Source of the DNA: Pseudomonadota bacterium
GTDB taxonomy: Bacteria; Pseudomonadota; Gammaproteobacteria; Burkholderiales; Rhodocyclaceae
DNA length: 64,000 nt
Reading direction: 5' to 3'
Assembly: GCA_018262235.1 (NCBI GenBank)
Contig: JAGTRY010000007.1
Span: forward strand, 24,327 to 88,326
Below are positions 43,273-52,073 of this stretch, in pieces; the stretch's first letter is position 1; each line of letters begins with the position of its first letter. A program made the position numbers and the translations under genes. Below the pieces are notes generated by a model. That model was given only the letters and a program-made list of their open reading frames with translations. It ran no database searches and was not told where the DNA came from.

Positions 43273-44466
43273 ATGCCCGAAACAGGATATGGCCCCCTTG
43301 GTGACGCAGCGCGCCAGGCAGCAGGCATCACCGAAGTACGCCGCCAGGCGGCTTTGCTCAAAACAGGGGCCTTGCAGAGCGCGATCCTGACCAGTGCCAA
43401 TTTCTCGATCATCGCGACCGATGAAAAAGGCATCATCCAGCTCTTCAATGTGGGCGCCGAACGCATGCTGGGTTACCAGGCCGAGGAGGTCGTCAACAAG
43501 ATCAACCCGAGCGACATCCACGATCCGCAGGAAGTCCGCGCCCGCGCCAAGGCGCTCAGCCTGGAACTGGCGACCACCATCTCGCCGGGCTTTGAAGCCC
43601 TGGCATTCAAGGCCTCGCGCGGGATCGAGGACATCTACGAGCTGACCTACATCTGCAAGAACGGCAGCCGTTTCCCGGCCATCGTGTCGATCACGGCACT
43701 GCGCGACGACTTTGAAAACATCATCGGTTACCTGTTGATCGGCACCGACAATTCGGTTCGCAAACAGGTCGAGCTGGAGCTGATCGAAGCCATGGCGGTT
43801 GCCGAGAAGGCCAATCTCGCCAAATCGGATTTTCTCTCCAGCATGAGTCACGAATTGCGCACGCCACTGAGCGCCATCCTTGGCTTTGCGCAATTGATCG
43901 AATCCGGCACGCCTGCGCCGACGCTTTCGCAAAAGCGCAGCGTCGACCAGATCCTCAAGGCCGGCTGGTACCTGCTCGACCTGATCAACGAAATCCTCGA
44001 TCTCGCCTTGATCGAGTCCGGCCGACTGTCGCTGTCACTGGAACCGATCTCGCTGACCGAAGTGATGCTGGAATGCCGGGCCATGATCGAACCGCAGGCA
44101 CAGAAGCACGGCATCCTCGTTACCTTCCCCAACTTTGAAGTGAGCTACTACGTCAAAGCCGACCGGACACGTCTGAAACAGGTCCTGATCAATCTGCTTT
44201 CCAACGCGATCAAATACAACCGGGTCGCCGGCACAGTGGTGGTGGCCTGCGTCATCCACGACCCGGAGCACGTCCGCATCTGCGTGGAGGACTCCGGCGA
44301 GGGCTTGAGCCCGGAGAAACAGGCCCAGCTCTTCCAGCCCTTCAACCGCCTCGGCCAGGAAGCCAAGGTCGGCGAAGGTACCGGCATCGGTCTGGTGGTC
44401 TCCAAGCGCCTGACCGAGTTGATGGGCGGCACGATCGGTCTGGAAGCATGTTCTGGATTGAGATGA
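43273..44466 (+). CDS. PAS-domain histidine kinase (HisKA-HATPase_c), truncated relative to an expected hybrid kinase
   Basis: FLSSMSHELRTPLSAILGFAQLIESG H-box; EGTGIGLVVSKRLTELMGGTIGLEACSGLR* stops exactly where typical kinases read G(x)GSVFWIE. Confidence 0.88.
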   Translation: MPETGYGPLGDAARQAAGITEVRRQAALLKTGALQSAILTSANFSIIATDEKGIIQLFNVGAERMLGYQAEEVVNKINPSDIHDPQEVRARAKALSLELATTISPGFEALAFKASRGIEDIYELTYICKNGSRFPAIVSITALRDDFENIIGYLLIGTDNSVRKQVELELIEAMAVAEKANLAKSDFLSSMSHELRTPLSAILGFAQLIESGTPAPTLSQKRSVDQILKAGWYLLDLINEILDLALIESGRLSLSLEPISLTEVMLECRAMIEPQAQKHGILVTFPNFEVSYYVKADRTRLKQVLINLLSNAIKYNRVAGTVVVACVIHDPEHVRICVEDSGEGLSPEKQAQLFQPFNRLGQEAKVGEGTGIGLVVSKRLTELMGGTIGLEACSGLR

Positions 44467-44960
44467 GCCTGGTCGCCGAGCCACAAACGGCCGCGCATGC
44501 CACCGATGTCAACCCGATCGACCCGAACACCATCGCCAGCGATGCCCAGCTCAGCACCTTGCTGTATATCGAAGACAACCCGGCCAACCTGATGCTGGTC
44601 GAAGACCTCATCGCGCGCCGCCCGGACATCCGCCTGGTCAGCGCACGGGATGGTTACAGCGGGATCGAGCTGGCCCGTACCGAGCTGCCCGATGTGATCC
44701 TGATGGACATCAATCTGCCGGGCATCAGCGGCATCCGTGCGCTGAAGATCCTGGCCGAAGATCCGACGACCGCACGCATCCCGGTGGTGGCGCTCAGCGC
44801 CAACGCCATGCATCGCGACGTGGAAAAAGGCCTGGAGGCCGGTTTCTTCCGCTATCTCACCAAACCCATCAAGGTCAACGAGTTCATGAAAACCCTGGAC
44901 GTGGCACTCGAACATGCCAAAGAACAATTGCCCCTCGCCAGCAAGGTGGCCGCGCAATGA
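44448..44960 (+). CDS. Receiver domain, probable displaced C-terminal part of the 43273 hybrid kinase
   Basis: Begins MFWIEMSL (end of a HATPase_c domain) in another frame, then LLYIEDNPANLMLVEDLI...ILMDINLPGISG...VVALSANAM. Confidence 0.85.
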   Translation: MFWIEMSLVAEPQTAAHATDVNPIDPNTIASDAQLSTLLYIEDNPANLMLVEDLIARRPDIRLVSARDGYSGIELARTELPDVILMDINLPGISGIRALKILAEDPTTARIPVVALSANAMHRDVEKGLEAGFFRYLTKPIKVNEFMKTLDVALEHAKEQLPLASKVAAQ

Positions 44961-45820
44961 TGCTCAGCCACACGGAAATACGGGATGCCCGCATCCTCAT
45001 CGTTGATGACAAGGAAGCCAATGTCGTCTTGCTGATGCAACTGCTCGCAGAAGACGGCTACACCCATGTCAGCTCGACCACCAATCCGCTCGAAGCCTGC
45101 CTGCTGCACCGGCAGAATCGTTACGATCTGATCCTGCTGGATCTGCAGATGCCCGGCATGGATGGCTTCGAAGTCATGGCCGGCCTCAAGGCCGATGATC
45201 CGGAAGGTTATCTGCCGGTGCTGGTCCTCACGGCCGAACCCGGCCACAAGCTGCGCGCCTTGCAATCCGGCGCCAAGGATTTCATCAGCAAACCGTTCGA
45301 CCTGGTCGAAGTCCGCACCCGCATCCACAACATGCTGGAGGTCCGGCTCCTGTACAAGAAAATCAGGGATTACAACCAGACCCTGGAGCAGACCGTGGCT
45401 GAGCGGACCTTCGAACTGCGTGAAAGCGAAGCACGCTATCGCAGCCTCGCCGAACTGGCCTCCGACTGGTACTGGGAACAGGATGAGAACGGCCGCTTCA
45501 CAGCCGTCTCCGGCCCGGTCCTGGACATGCTCGGCATCCAGGCCGACGCGCTGGGCGATGACCCGGCCCAGGCGCAGGACTCTGGCTGGCATGAAGACGA
45601 GCGCGCCTACCTGCGTGCAACGATTGCGGCACGCCAGCCCTTTCTGGATTTCATCTTCAGCCGCGACAAACCCGATGGCACGCACCAAACCTTCCGGGTC
45701 AGCGGGGAGCCGATGTTCAACACCGCCTGCCGCTTCGTCGGCTACCGGGGCATCGGCGTGGAGCTCACCCCGACCACCTACCACAGGAAAACCACCGAGA
45801 ATGCCCATGCCATTCTCTAA
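44957..45820 (+). CDS. Response regulator with C-terminal PAS domain
   Basis: ILIVDDKEANVVLLMQLLAEDGY, LILLDLQMPGMDGFEVM, followed by a PAS region. Confidence 0.9.
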   Translation: MMLSHTEIRDARILIVDDKEANVVLLMQLLAEDGYTHVSSTTNPLEACLLHRQNRYDLILLDLQMPGMDGFEVMAGLKADDPEGYLPVLVLTAEPGHKLRALQSGAKDFISKPFDLVEVRTRIHNMLEVRLLYKKIRDYNQTLEQTVAERTFELRESEARYRSLAELASDWYWEQDENGRFTAVSGPVLDMLGIQADALGDDPAQAQDSGWHEDERAYLRATIAARQPFLDFIFSRDKPDGTHQTFRVSGEPMFNTACRFVGYRGIGVELTPTTYHRKTTENAHAIL

Positions 45821-46610
45821 CAACCCCAACCACAACCATCTTCTTGCCGCGCTGCCGCAAGAGGAATTCGAGCCGGTTGCCGCGCATCTGGAACTGGTCA
45901 CCCTGCGACTCGGCGAAATCCTCTATGAGCCGGACGAACAGTTGCAGTACGCCTACTTTCCGACCACCGCCATCGTCTCCCTGCACTATGTCATGGCCAG
46001 CGGCGCCTCGGCCGAAAGCGCCGGCGTCGGCAATGAAGGCGTGGTCGGCATTTCGCTGTTCATGGGGGGCGACACCACGCCCAGCTCGGCCGTGGTACAA
46101 ACGGCAGGCCACGCCTTCCGCCTCGCCCGCCAGCTGTTCAAGCAGGAATTCCAGCGTGCCGGCCTGCTGCAAGGATTGTTGCTGCGCTATACGCAAGCCT
46201 TGCTGACCCAGATGGCACAGACCGCCGTATGCAACAGACATCACTCCGTGGAACAACAGTTATGCCGCTGGCTGCTGCTGACCCTGGACCGCCTGCCTTC
46301 GCAAGAGCTGATCATGACCCAGGAACTGGTCGCCAGCATGCTCGGAGTCCGCCGCGAAGGAATTACCGAAGCCGCCGGCAATCTGCAACGCGCCGGATGC
46401 ATCAGCTACCGGCGCGGTCACATCTCGGTGCTCGACCGGACCGGGCTGGAGAAGCGCAGTTGCGAATGCTACGGCGTGGTCAAGAAGGAATTCGCGCGTC
46501 TGCTCTGTGACGTGCAATACCGCCAGGGCCTACCCAACACGATCCAGCAGGTCTTCCCGCAGCAGCCCCACCACACGGCAGCCTTCACCCGACCGGATCT
46601 GACGCGCTGA
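45801..46610 (+). CDS. Crp/Fnr family transcriptional regulator (paralogue 3)
   Basis: NNPNHNHLLAALPQEEFEPVAAHLELV...QELVASMLGVRREGITEAAGNLQRAG; overlaps the end of the response regulator gene. Confidence 0.9.
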   Translation: MPMPFSNNPNHNHLLAALPQEEFEPVAAHLELVTLRLGEILYEPDEQLQYAYFPTTAIVSLHYVMASGASAESAGVGNEGVVGISLFMGGDTTPSSAVVQTAGHAFRLARQLFKQEFQRAGLLQGLLLRYTQALLTQMAQTAVCNRHHSVEQQLCRWLLLTLDRLPSQELIMTQELVASMLGVRREGITEAAGNLQRAGCISYRRGHISVLDRTGLEKRSCECYGVVKKEFARLLCDVQYRQGLPNTIQQVFPQQPHHTAAFTRPDLTR

Positions 46611-46635
46611 AACGTACCGGCAGGCATGCCGCCAT

Positions 46636-48933
46636 TCATGCCCGCAACAGGCGCAGTCCGTTCGCCACGACCAGCAGGCTGGTCCCCACGTCGGCGAACA
46701 CGGCCATCCACATGCTGCCCGCACCGATCAGGGTCAGGACCAGAAACACCGCCTTGATGCCCAGAGCCAGCGCGATGTTCTGCACCAGCAGTGCGTGCGT
46801 GGCGCGCGACAGGCGCACGAAGCGTGGCAGCTTGCGCAGGTCATCATCCATCAGCGCTACATCCGCCGTCTCGATGGCCGTTCCCGTGCCGGCCGCGCCC
46901 ATCGCGAAGCCGATATCGGCACGCGCCAGCGCCGGCCCGTCGTTGATGCCATCGCCGACCATGCCGACCGCAGCACCGGCCGAGAGTTTGCCCTCGATCA
47001 CCTTGAGCTTGTCCTCGGGTAACAGATCTCCGTACGCCTCGTCGATACCGACCTGTACCGCGATGGCGCGCGCCGTGTGGGCGTTGTCGCCGGTCAGCAT
47101 CAGCGTCCTGATGCCTAGGGCATGCAATTCGCGGATGGCCTGAGCGCTGTGCGCCTTCACCGTATCGGCCACGGCGAACAGGCCATGCACGCCTTGCGCA
47201 TCGGCCAGCAGGATGACGCTCTTGCCCTGCGCTTCGAGCGCCGACAGGCGTGCCTCGAATTCGTCCGAGCACAGGCCCTGCTCGTGGATCAGGCGATGAT
47301 TGCCGAGGACGTACAGCCGGCCTTCGATCACGCCGCGCGTGCCGCGTCCCGGCAAAGCCTCGAAGTCCGCCACCTCCCTGGGCAGGATGCCGTCCCGCTG
47401 GGCGGCTTCGCTCAAGGCCCGCGATACCGGATGATCGGACCGGCAGGCAAGACTCGCCGCCAGACTGCGGATCTCGTCCTCCCCTTCCTTGCCGAGGCGG
47501 ACGAAATCGGTCTGGGCAGGTTTGCCGTGGGTGATCGTGCCGGTCTTGTCCAGCGCCAGCCAGGCAAGCTTGCGTCCTTCTTCCAGATAGACGCCGCCCT
47601 TGACGAGAATGCCATGGCGCGCCGCAGCCGCCAGGCCGCTGACGATGGTGACCGGGGTGGAGATCACCAGCGCGCAGGGGCAGGCAATCACCAGCAGCAC
47701 GAGGGCTTTGTAGAGCCATGCAAACCAGTCACCGCCCATGAACAGCGGCGGCAGGATGGCGACCGCCACCGCAATGGCAAACACAATCGGCGTATAGACC
47801 CGCGCGAACTGGTCGACAAAGCGCTGGGTTGGTGCACGTGCGCCCTGCGCGGCTTCGATGGCATGGATGATCCGGGCCAGCGTGCTGTCACCGGCAAGCG
47901 CGGTAACCTGATATTCGAAAGAACCGGCTTCGTTGATCGTTCCGGCAAACACCGGGTCGCCCTCGGTTTTTTCGACCGGCAGGCTCTCACCGGTGATCGG
48001 GGCCTGGTTGATCGTCGAACGCCCGCTCAGGATTTTTCCGTCCAGCGCGACGCGTTCGCCGGGTTTGACGCGAACCCGCGCATCAAGCGGCACGCGCTTC
48101 GCCTCAATGGCCCGCCAAGTGCCGTCTTCCTGCTGCACGGTCGCCTGCTCGGGTGCCAGCTGCATCAGCCCGGCAATCGCATTGCGGGCACGATCCAGCG
48201 AGCGGGCTTCGATCAGTTCGGCAATCGTGAACAGCACCATCACCATCGCCGCTTCCGGCCACTGGCCGAGTAACAAAGCACCGGTGACGGCAATGCTCAT
48301 CAGAGCATTGATGTTGAGGTTCCCGTTGCGGACCGCGATCCAGCCTTTCTTGTAGGTCGTGGTGCCACAGGCCAGCACGGCCACCACGGCCAGCACGGCG
48401 ACCAGCCCGCCGGGCAGCCCCAGCCAGTGGGTAAGCTCGGAAGCCAGTGCTGCGCCACCCGCCAGGGCCAGCGGCCACCAGGGTCTGGCCGGTTCCGGCG
48501 CAGCGGCCGGCGCTTGCGCGTCGGCGACTTCCGGCGTGAAGCCGAGGGAACGGATACCGGCCAGAATCGCCTCGATGACCTGGGGTTCGTGCGTCACGGT
48601 CAGCACACGCTGCATCAGGTTGAACTCCATGCCGACGACCCCACGCATGCCACCGAGCTTCTTGCGCAGCAAGGCCTCTTCGGTCGGACAATCCATCTGC
48701 ATGATGCGGATCGGCGTCTGGACGCCATCGTCACGCACGGCCGGTTTGCCCAGTTTCCGCAGCGAGATGTTGCCACCGGCGCCGCAACACCCTGGCGTAC
48801 AGATCAGCGTGGCCGGCTGAACCGGCGTCGCACAGCAGGCCGTGCTGCCTTCACCATGCGTGTGGGCGTGATCATGCTCGTGCTCGGGGGAATGCTCGTG
48901 GCGGTGTGCTTCCGGCGGAGTTGGGACAGACAT
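46636..48933 (-). CDS. cadA: Heavy-metal P1B-type ATPase (Cd/Zn/Pb)
   Basis: His-rich N-terminus, HMA region with MDCPTEEALLRKKL, CPC motif (VIACPCALVISTPV), DKTGTITHGKP. Divergent from cadR. Confidence 0.92.
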   Translation of the reverse strand: MSVPTPPEAHRHEHSPEHEHDHAHTHGEGSTACCATPVQPATLICTPGCCGAGGNISLRKLGKPAVRDDGVQTPIRIMQMDCPTEEALLRKKLGGMRGVVGMEFNLMQRVLTVTHEPQVIEAILAGIRSLGFTPEVADAQAPAAAPEPARPWWPLALAGGAALASELTHWLGLPGGLVAVLAVVAVLACGTTTYKKGWIAVRNGNLNINALMSIAVTGALLLGQWPEAAMVMVLFTIAELIEARSLDRARNAIAGLMQLAPEQATVQQEDGTWRAIEAKRVPLDARVRVKPGERVALDGKILSGRSTINQAPITGESLPVEKTEGDPVFAGTINEAGSFEYQVTALAGDSTLARIIHAIEAAQGARAPTQRFVDQFARVYTPIVFAIAVAVAILPPLFMGGDWFAWLYKALVLLVIACPCALVISTPVTIVSGLAAAARHGILVKGGVYLEEGRKLAWLALDKTGTITHGKPAQTDFVRLGKEGEDEIRSLAASLACRSDHPVSRALSEAAQRDGILPREVADFEALPGRGTRGVIEGRLYVLGNHRLIHEQGLCSDEFEARLSALEAQGKSVILLADAQGVHGLFAVADTVKAHSAQAIRELHALGIRTLMLTGDNAHTARAIAVQVGIDEAYGDLLPEDKLKVIEGKLSAGAAVGMVGDGINDGPALARADIGFAMGAAGTGTAIETADVALMDDDLRKLPRFVRLSRATHALLVQNIALALGIKAVFLVLTLIGAGSMWMAVFADVGTSLLVVANGLRLLRA

Positions 48934-48967
48934 GGCGCGTTCCTGATGCGGGATTGGCCCATTCCAC

Positions 48968-48988
48968 ACCCTGAAGCTACTATAGAGT
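48968..48988. promoter_or_regulatory. MerR/CadR-type operator in a 19-bp-spacer promoter
   Basis: ACCCTGAAGCTACTATAGAGT; on the minus strand TTGACT-19 bp-TGGAAT flanks the imperfect dyad ACTCTATAGTAGCTTCAGGGT. Confidence 0.8.
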
Positions 48989-49010
48989 CAATGACTTTCC
49001 GGGAAGCATC

Positions 49011-49442
49011 ATGAAAATCGGTGAATTGGCACACGTCGCGCAGTGCACGGTCGAAACCGTGCGCTACTACGAGAAGGAAGGACTGCTTCCCGCAGCCACC
49101 CGCACGGCGGGCAATTTCCGGCAATACGGTCCGGCCCACGTCGAACGCCTGCGCTTCATCCGCAATTGCCGGGCGCTGGACATGAGCCATGGCGAGATCC
49201 GCACCCTGCTGAGTCTTGCCGATCAACCCGGGGCGGGATGCGGCGCCATCAATGCCGTGTTCGATCAGCACATTGCCCATGTCGATGAACGCATCCAGGA
49301 ACTCGTACAGCTCAAGGCCCAATTGAGCAGCCTGCGCAAACGTTGCCAGGCCGAACAGGCCGTCGATGCCTGCGGCATCCTGCACGGGCTGGCCGCAATG
49401 GAAACCGAAGCCAAACACAAACGCCATACGCATCTGGGCTGA
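49011..49442 (+). CDS. cadR: Cd(II)/Pb(II)-responsive MerR-family regulator
   Basis: MKIGELAHVAQCTVETVRYYEKEGLLPAATRTAGNFRQYGPAHVERLRFIRNCRALDMS...PGAGCGAIN metal-site Cys; divergent from cadA. Confidence 0.93.
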   Translation: MKIGELAHVAQCTVETVRYYEKEGLLPAATRTAGNFRQYGPAHVERLRFIRNCRALDMSHGEIRTLLSLADQPGAGCGAINAVFDQHIAHVDERIQELVQLKAQLSSLRKRCQAEQAVDACGILHGLAAMETEAKHKRHTHLG

Positions 49443-49549
49443 CCCTCCGGACCTGCCGGACGCAACCACTTCCACCGGGTGGACCACTCCCTGCTTTAAC
49501 TATCGATTGGCCATATGAAGTTCATGTACCTGTCGATAATAAAGAGGAG

Positions 49550-52069
49550 ATGGTTATGCAGAGCGCTGGTCTGTCGAGGCTTGGAGTTTCCTGGGACATC
49601 ATCGGCCGGATCGCCGATGCCGTGCTGTCTCACCGCGCATCCCGGATCCTGCAGATGATCCGCAGCACGCGCGATGAATTCCTGGTTCTCGAGCAGGTGC
49701 TGCAATCCGAGCTGGATGCCGCCACACACAAGAATTCCCTGTCGCTGCTGCGCTTTCGTGCCCGCCAGGCCGTGGATATCCTGTTCCGCAACCTGTATGA
49801 ACGCACGGCGGACATCGGCTATCTCTCGCAAGATGCCGATATCCGGCGCTTTGTTACCGCCGGTGCGGAAGAGGATGTGGAATCGATCCGCCACCGACTG
49901 GCGGAATACACACAAAAGTACAGCGTCTATCGCGATGTTGTGATCTTCTCGACAAAAGGCGAGATCCTCACCCGCCTCGATGCCCAGGCAACAGGTGGCA
50001 CGACAGGCAACGCATTTTTCCAACGCACGCTGCATGCGACAGGCTACGTCGAATCATTCGGCGCTTTCGACTTTCTCGAAGGCACGCGCAACCTGATCTA
50101 CTCACAGACCATTTGCGACGATGCAGGCCAGATCATCGGTGTCCTGGCGCTTGTCTTCCTGTTCGAGAACGAGATGGCCGGCATTTTCCGCGATCTCGGC
50201 GTGCTGGGAATGACTTGCATGTGCCTGTCGGATGCGGAGGGCCAGATCCTGGCCTCCAGTGACGAAGCCTATCTCGAACCCGGCAAACACATTCCCGTCA
50301 TCGAGAATGAGGACGGGCGGGAAGTCGTCTTCATGGGACGCAAGTTCCTCATGGTCTCCCACCGCGGGAAACCGTATCAAAGCTATCAAGGCCCCGCCTG
50401 GTACGGGCATGCGCTGGTCCCGAAGGAATACCTGAGCGAGACCGGCATCCGCGAACTGCCGGAAGGCACGCTGGGCGATGTGCTCGGCTATGTGGATGTG
50501 CTCTGCCCGGCCTTGCGCAGCATTCTGGATTCCGCCCAGCGCGTGAATACCGCGCTCCGCATCGTCGTGTGGAATGGCAGCATCGAGGCCATCCGGAATC
50601 AGGACATCTCGCATGAGCCGCTGAAAGCCATCCTGCGCCAGATCCAGCAGGCCGGTGCGGAAACGGCACAGGCCTTCTCGGATGCCATCGGCAAGCTGAT
50701 CACGATGGAAGTGTCGTCCTACCTGCGCACGGGCAGCGATCTGGCGCGCCTGGCAGGCAACATCATGGATCGCAACCTCTACGAACGCTCGGATGACTGC
50801 CGCTGGTGGGCACTGACCTCCGAGCTGCGCGCCATCCTCGCGCAACCGGCACTGAGCGCCGAAGACAGCGGGCGCATGGAAGGCATCCTGACCGAAATCA
50901 ACACGCTCTACACCGTTTATACACGGCTGTTCGTGTTCGATACGGCGGGGTGTGTACTGGCCGCGTCCAATCTGCATGGCGACGAGATCACGCTGCGTGG
51001 CGAAGTGCTTTCTGACGATTGGGTCAAGCATGCGCTGGCCCTCACCCAGACGCGGCAGTACGTGGTCTCGCCGTTTTCACCCACCTATCTGTACGCCGGT
51101 TTCCCGACCTACGTGTATGCCGCTGCCATCCGTGCCCCCGAACATGAAGACAAAGTGGTCGGCGGTATCGGGATCGTCTTTGATTCAGGCCCGGAATTCC
51201 GCCGCATGCTCGACGACTGCCTGCCAGACTTCCCCGGCGCCTATGCGCTCTATGTCGAACGTGACAGCCGGCGGGTGATTGCCGAGAGCTCCGGCGCGGG
51301 GCTGGGCATCGGTGAAGCTGTCCAGCTGGATCCGGCATTCTTCGATCTGCTGCCCGGCCAGTCGCATGAGGCCTTGACCGTGTTTCGCGGGCAGTACAAC
51401 GTGGTCGCCGCCGTGGCCTCCAATGGTTACCGCGAATACAAGACCAGCGGCGATTACTGCAATCCCGTCATCAGCCTCGTGGTCCTGCCTGTCGGAGTTC
51501 CGCCCGCAGACAGCGCCGCGCAATCCGCCCAGGGACAAACGTTCGAGAACACCGAAGTCATCACCCAGGCGGCGCACTTTGCGACCTTCTTCGTGTGTGG
51601 CGAACGCTACGCCCTGCCCGCGGCCAGCGTCTGTGAAACCATCCCCGCAGATACGCTGACAGCGGCTTCGTCTGCCGCCACGCCTTACCTGGCCGGCACC
51701 ATCCTTTATCGCGACAGCACTTCGAGCGGCAGCAACCTGCCCACGCATCTCACCGTCCTGGATGCCGCACGCTTCTTCAGCCATCACGAAACGCCCCTGC
51801 CAGTGCGGGCCTACATCATCGTCATCCGCGTGCAGAAGAAACTGCTGGGCCTGCTCGTGGACAGCCTGGATGCCGTGCCGACCATTGATGCTTCGCGGAT
51901 CGGCCACGCCAATCTGCTGCCCCAGGAGCACTACGGTTTTTCCCACGCGGCCATCCTGCCCGCTGCCGATGCGCCGGGGCAACGCCCGATCCTGGTCCTC
52001 GATGAAACCTTCATGCTGCGCCTGGTTGAATCGCTGTCTGCCTTGGCTCCTGCCGTGCAGATCGCGTGA
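49550..52069 (+). CDS. Large sensor-like protein with two probable Cache-type regions and C-terminal CheW domain
   Basis: YSVYRDVVIFSTKGEILTRLDAQATGGTTGNAFFQRTL and TVYTRLFVFDTAGCVLAASNLHGDEITLRGEVLSDDWVKHAL (Cache-like), then CheW-like FFVCGERYALPAASVCETIPADTLTA...VQKKLLGLLVDSLDAVPTI. No obvious TM segment. Confidence 0.75.
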   Translation: MVMQSAGLSRLGVSWDIIGRIADAVLSHRASRILQMIRSTRDEFLVLEQVLQSELDAATHKNSLSLLRFRARQAVDILFRNLYERTADIGYLSQDADIRRFVTAGAEEDVESIRHRLAEYTQKYSVYRDVVIFSTKGEILTRLDAQATGGTTGNAFFQRTLHATGYVESFGAFDFLEGTRNLIYSQTICDDAGQIIGVLALVFLFENEMAGIFRDLGVLGMTCMCLSDAEGQILASSDEAYLEPGKHIPVIENEDGREVVFMGRKFLMVSHRGKPYQSYQGPAWYGHALVPKEYLSETGIRELPEGTLGDVLGYVDVLCPALRSILDSAQRVNTALRIVVWNGSIEAIRNQDISHEPLKAILRQIQQAGAETAQAFSDAIGKLITMEVSSYLRTGSDLARLAGNIMDRNLYERSDDCRWWALTSELRAILAQPALSAEDSGRMEGILTEINTLYTVYTRLFVFDTAGCVLAASNLHGDEITLRGEVLSDDWVKHALALTQTRQYVVSPFSPTYLYAGFPTYVYAAAIRAPEHEDKVVGGIGIVFDSGPEFRRMLDDCLPDFPGAYALYVERDSRRVIAESSGAGLGIGEAVQLDPAFFDLLPGQSHEALTVFRGQYNVVAAVASNGYREYKTSGDYCNPVISLVVLPVGVPPADSAAQSAQGQTFENTEVITQAAHFATFFVCGERYALPAASVCETIPADTLTAASSAATPYLAGTILYRDSTSSGSNLPTHLTVLDAARFFSHHETPLPVRAYIIVIRVQKKLLGLLVDSLDAVPTIDASRIGHANLLPQEHYGFSHAAILPAADAPGQRPILVLDETFMLRLVESLSALAPAVQIA

Positions 52070-52073
52070 GGCG

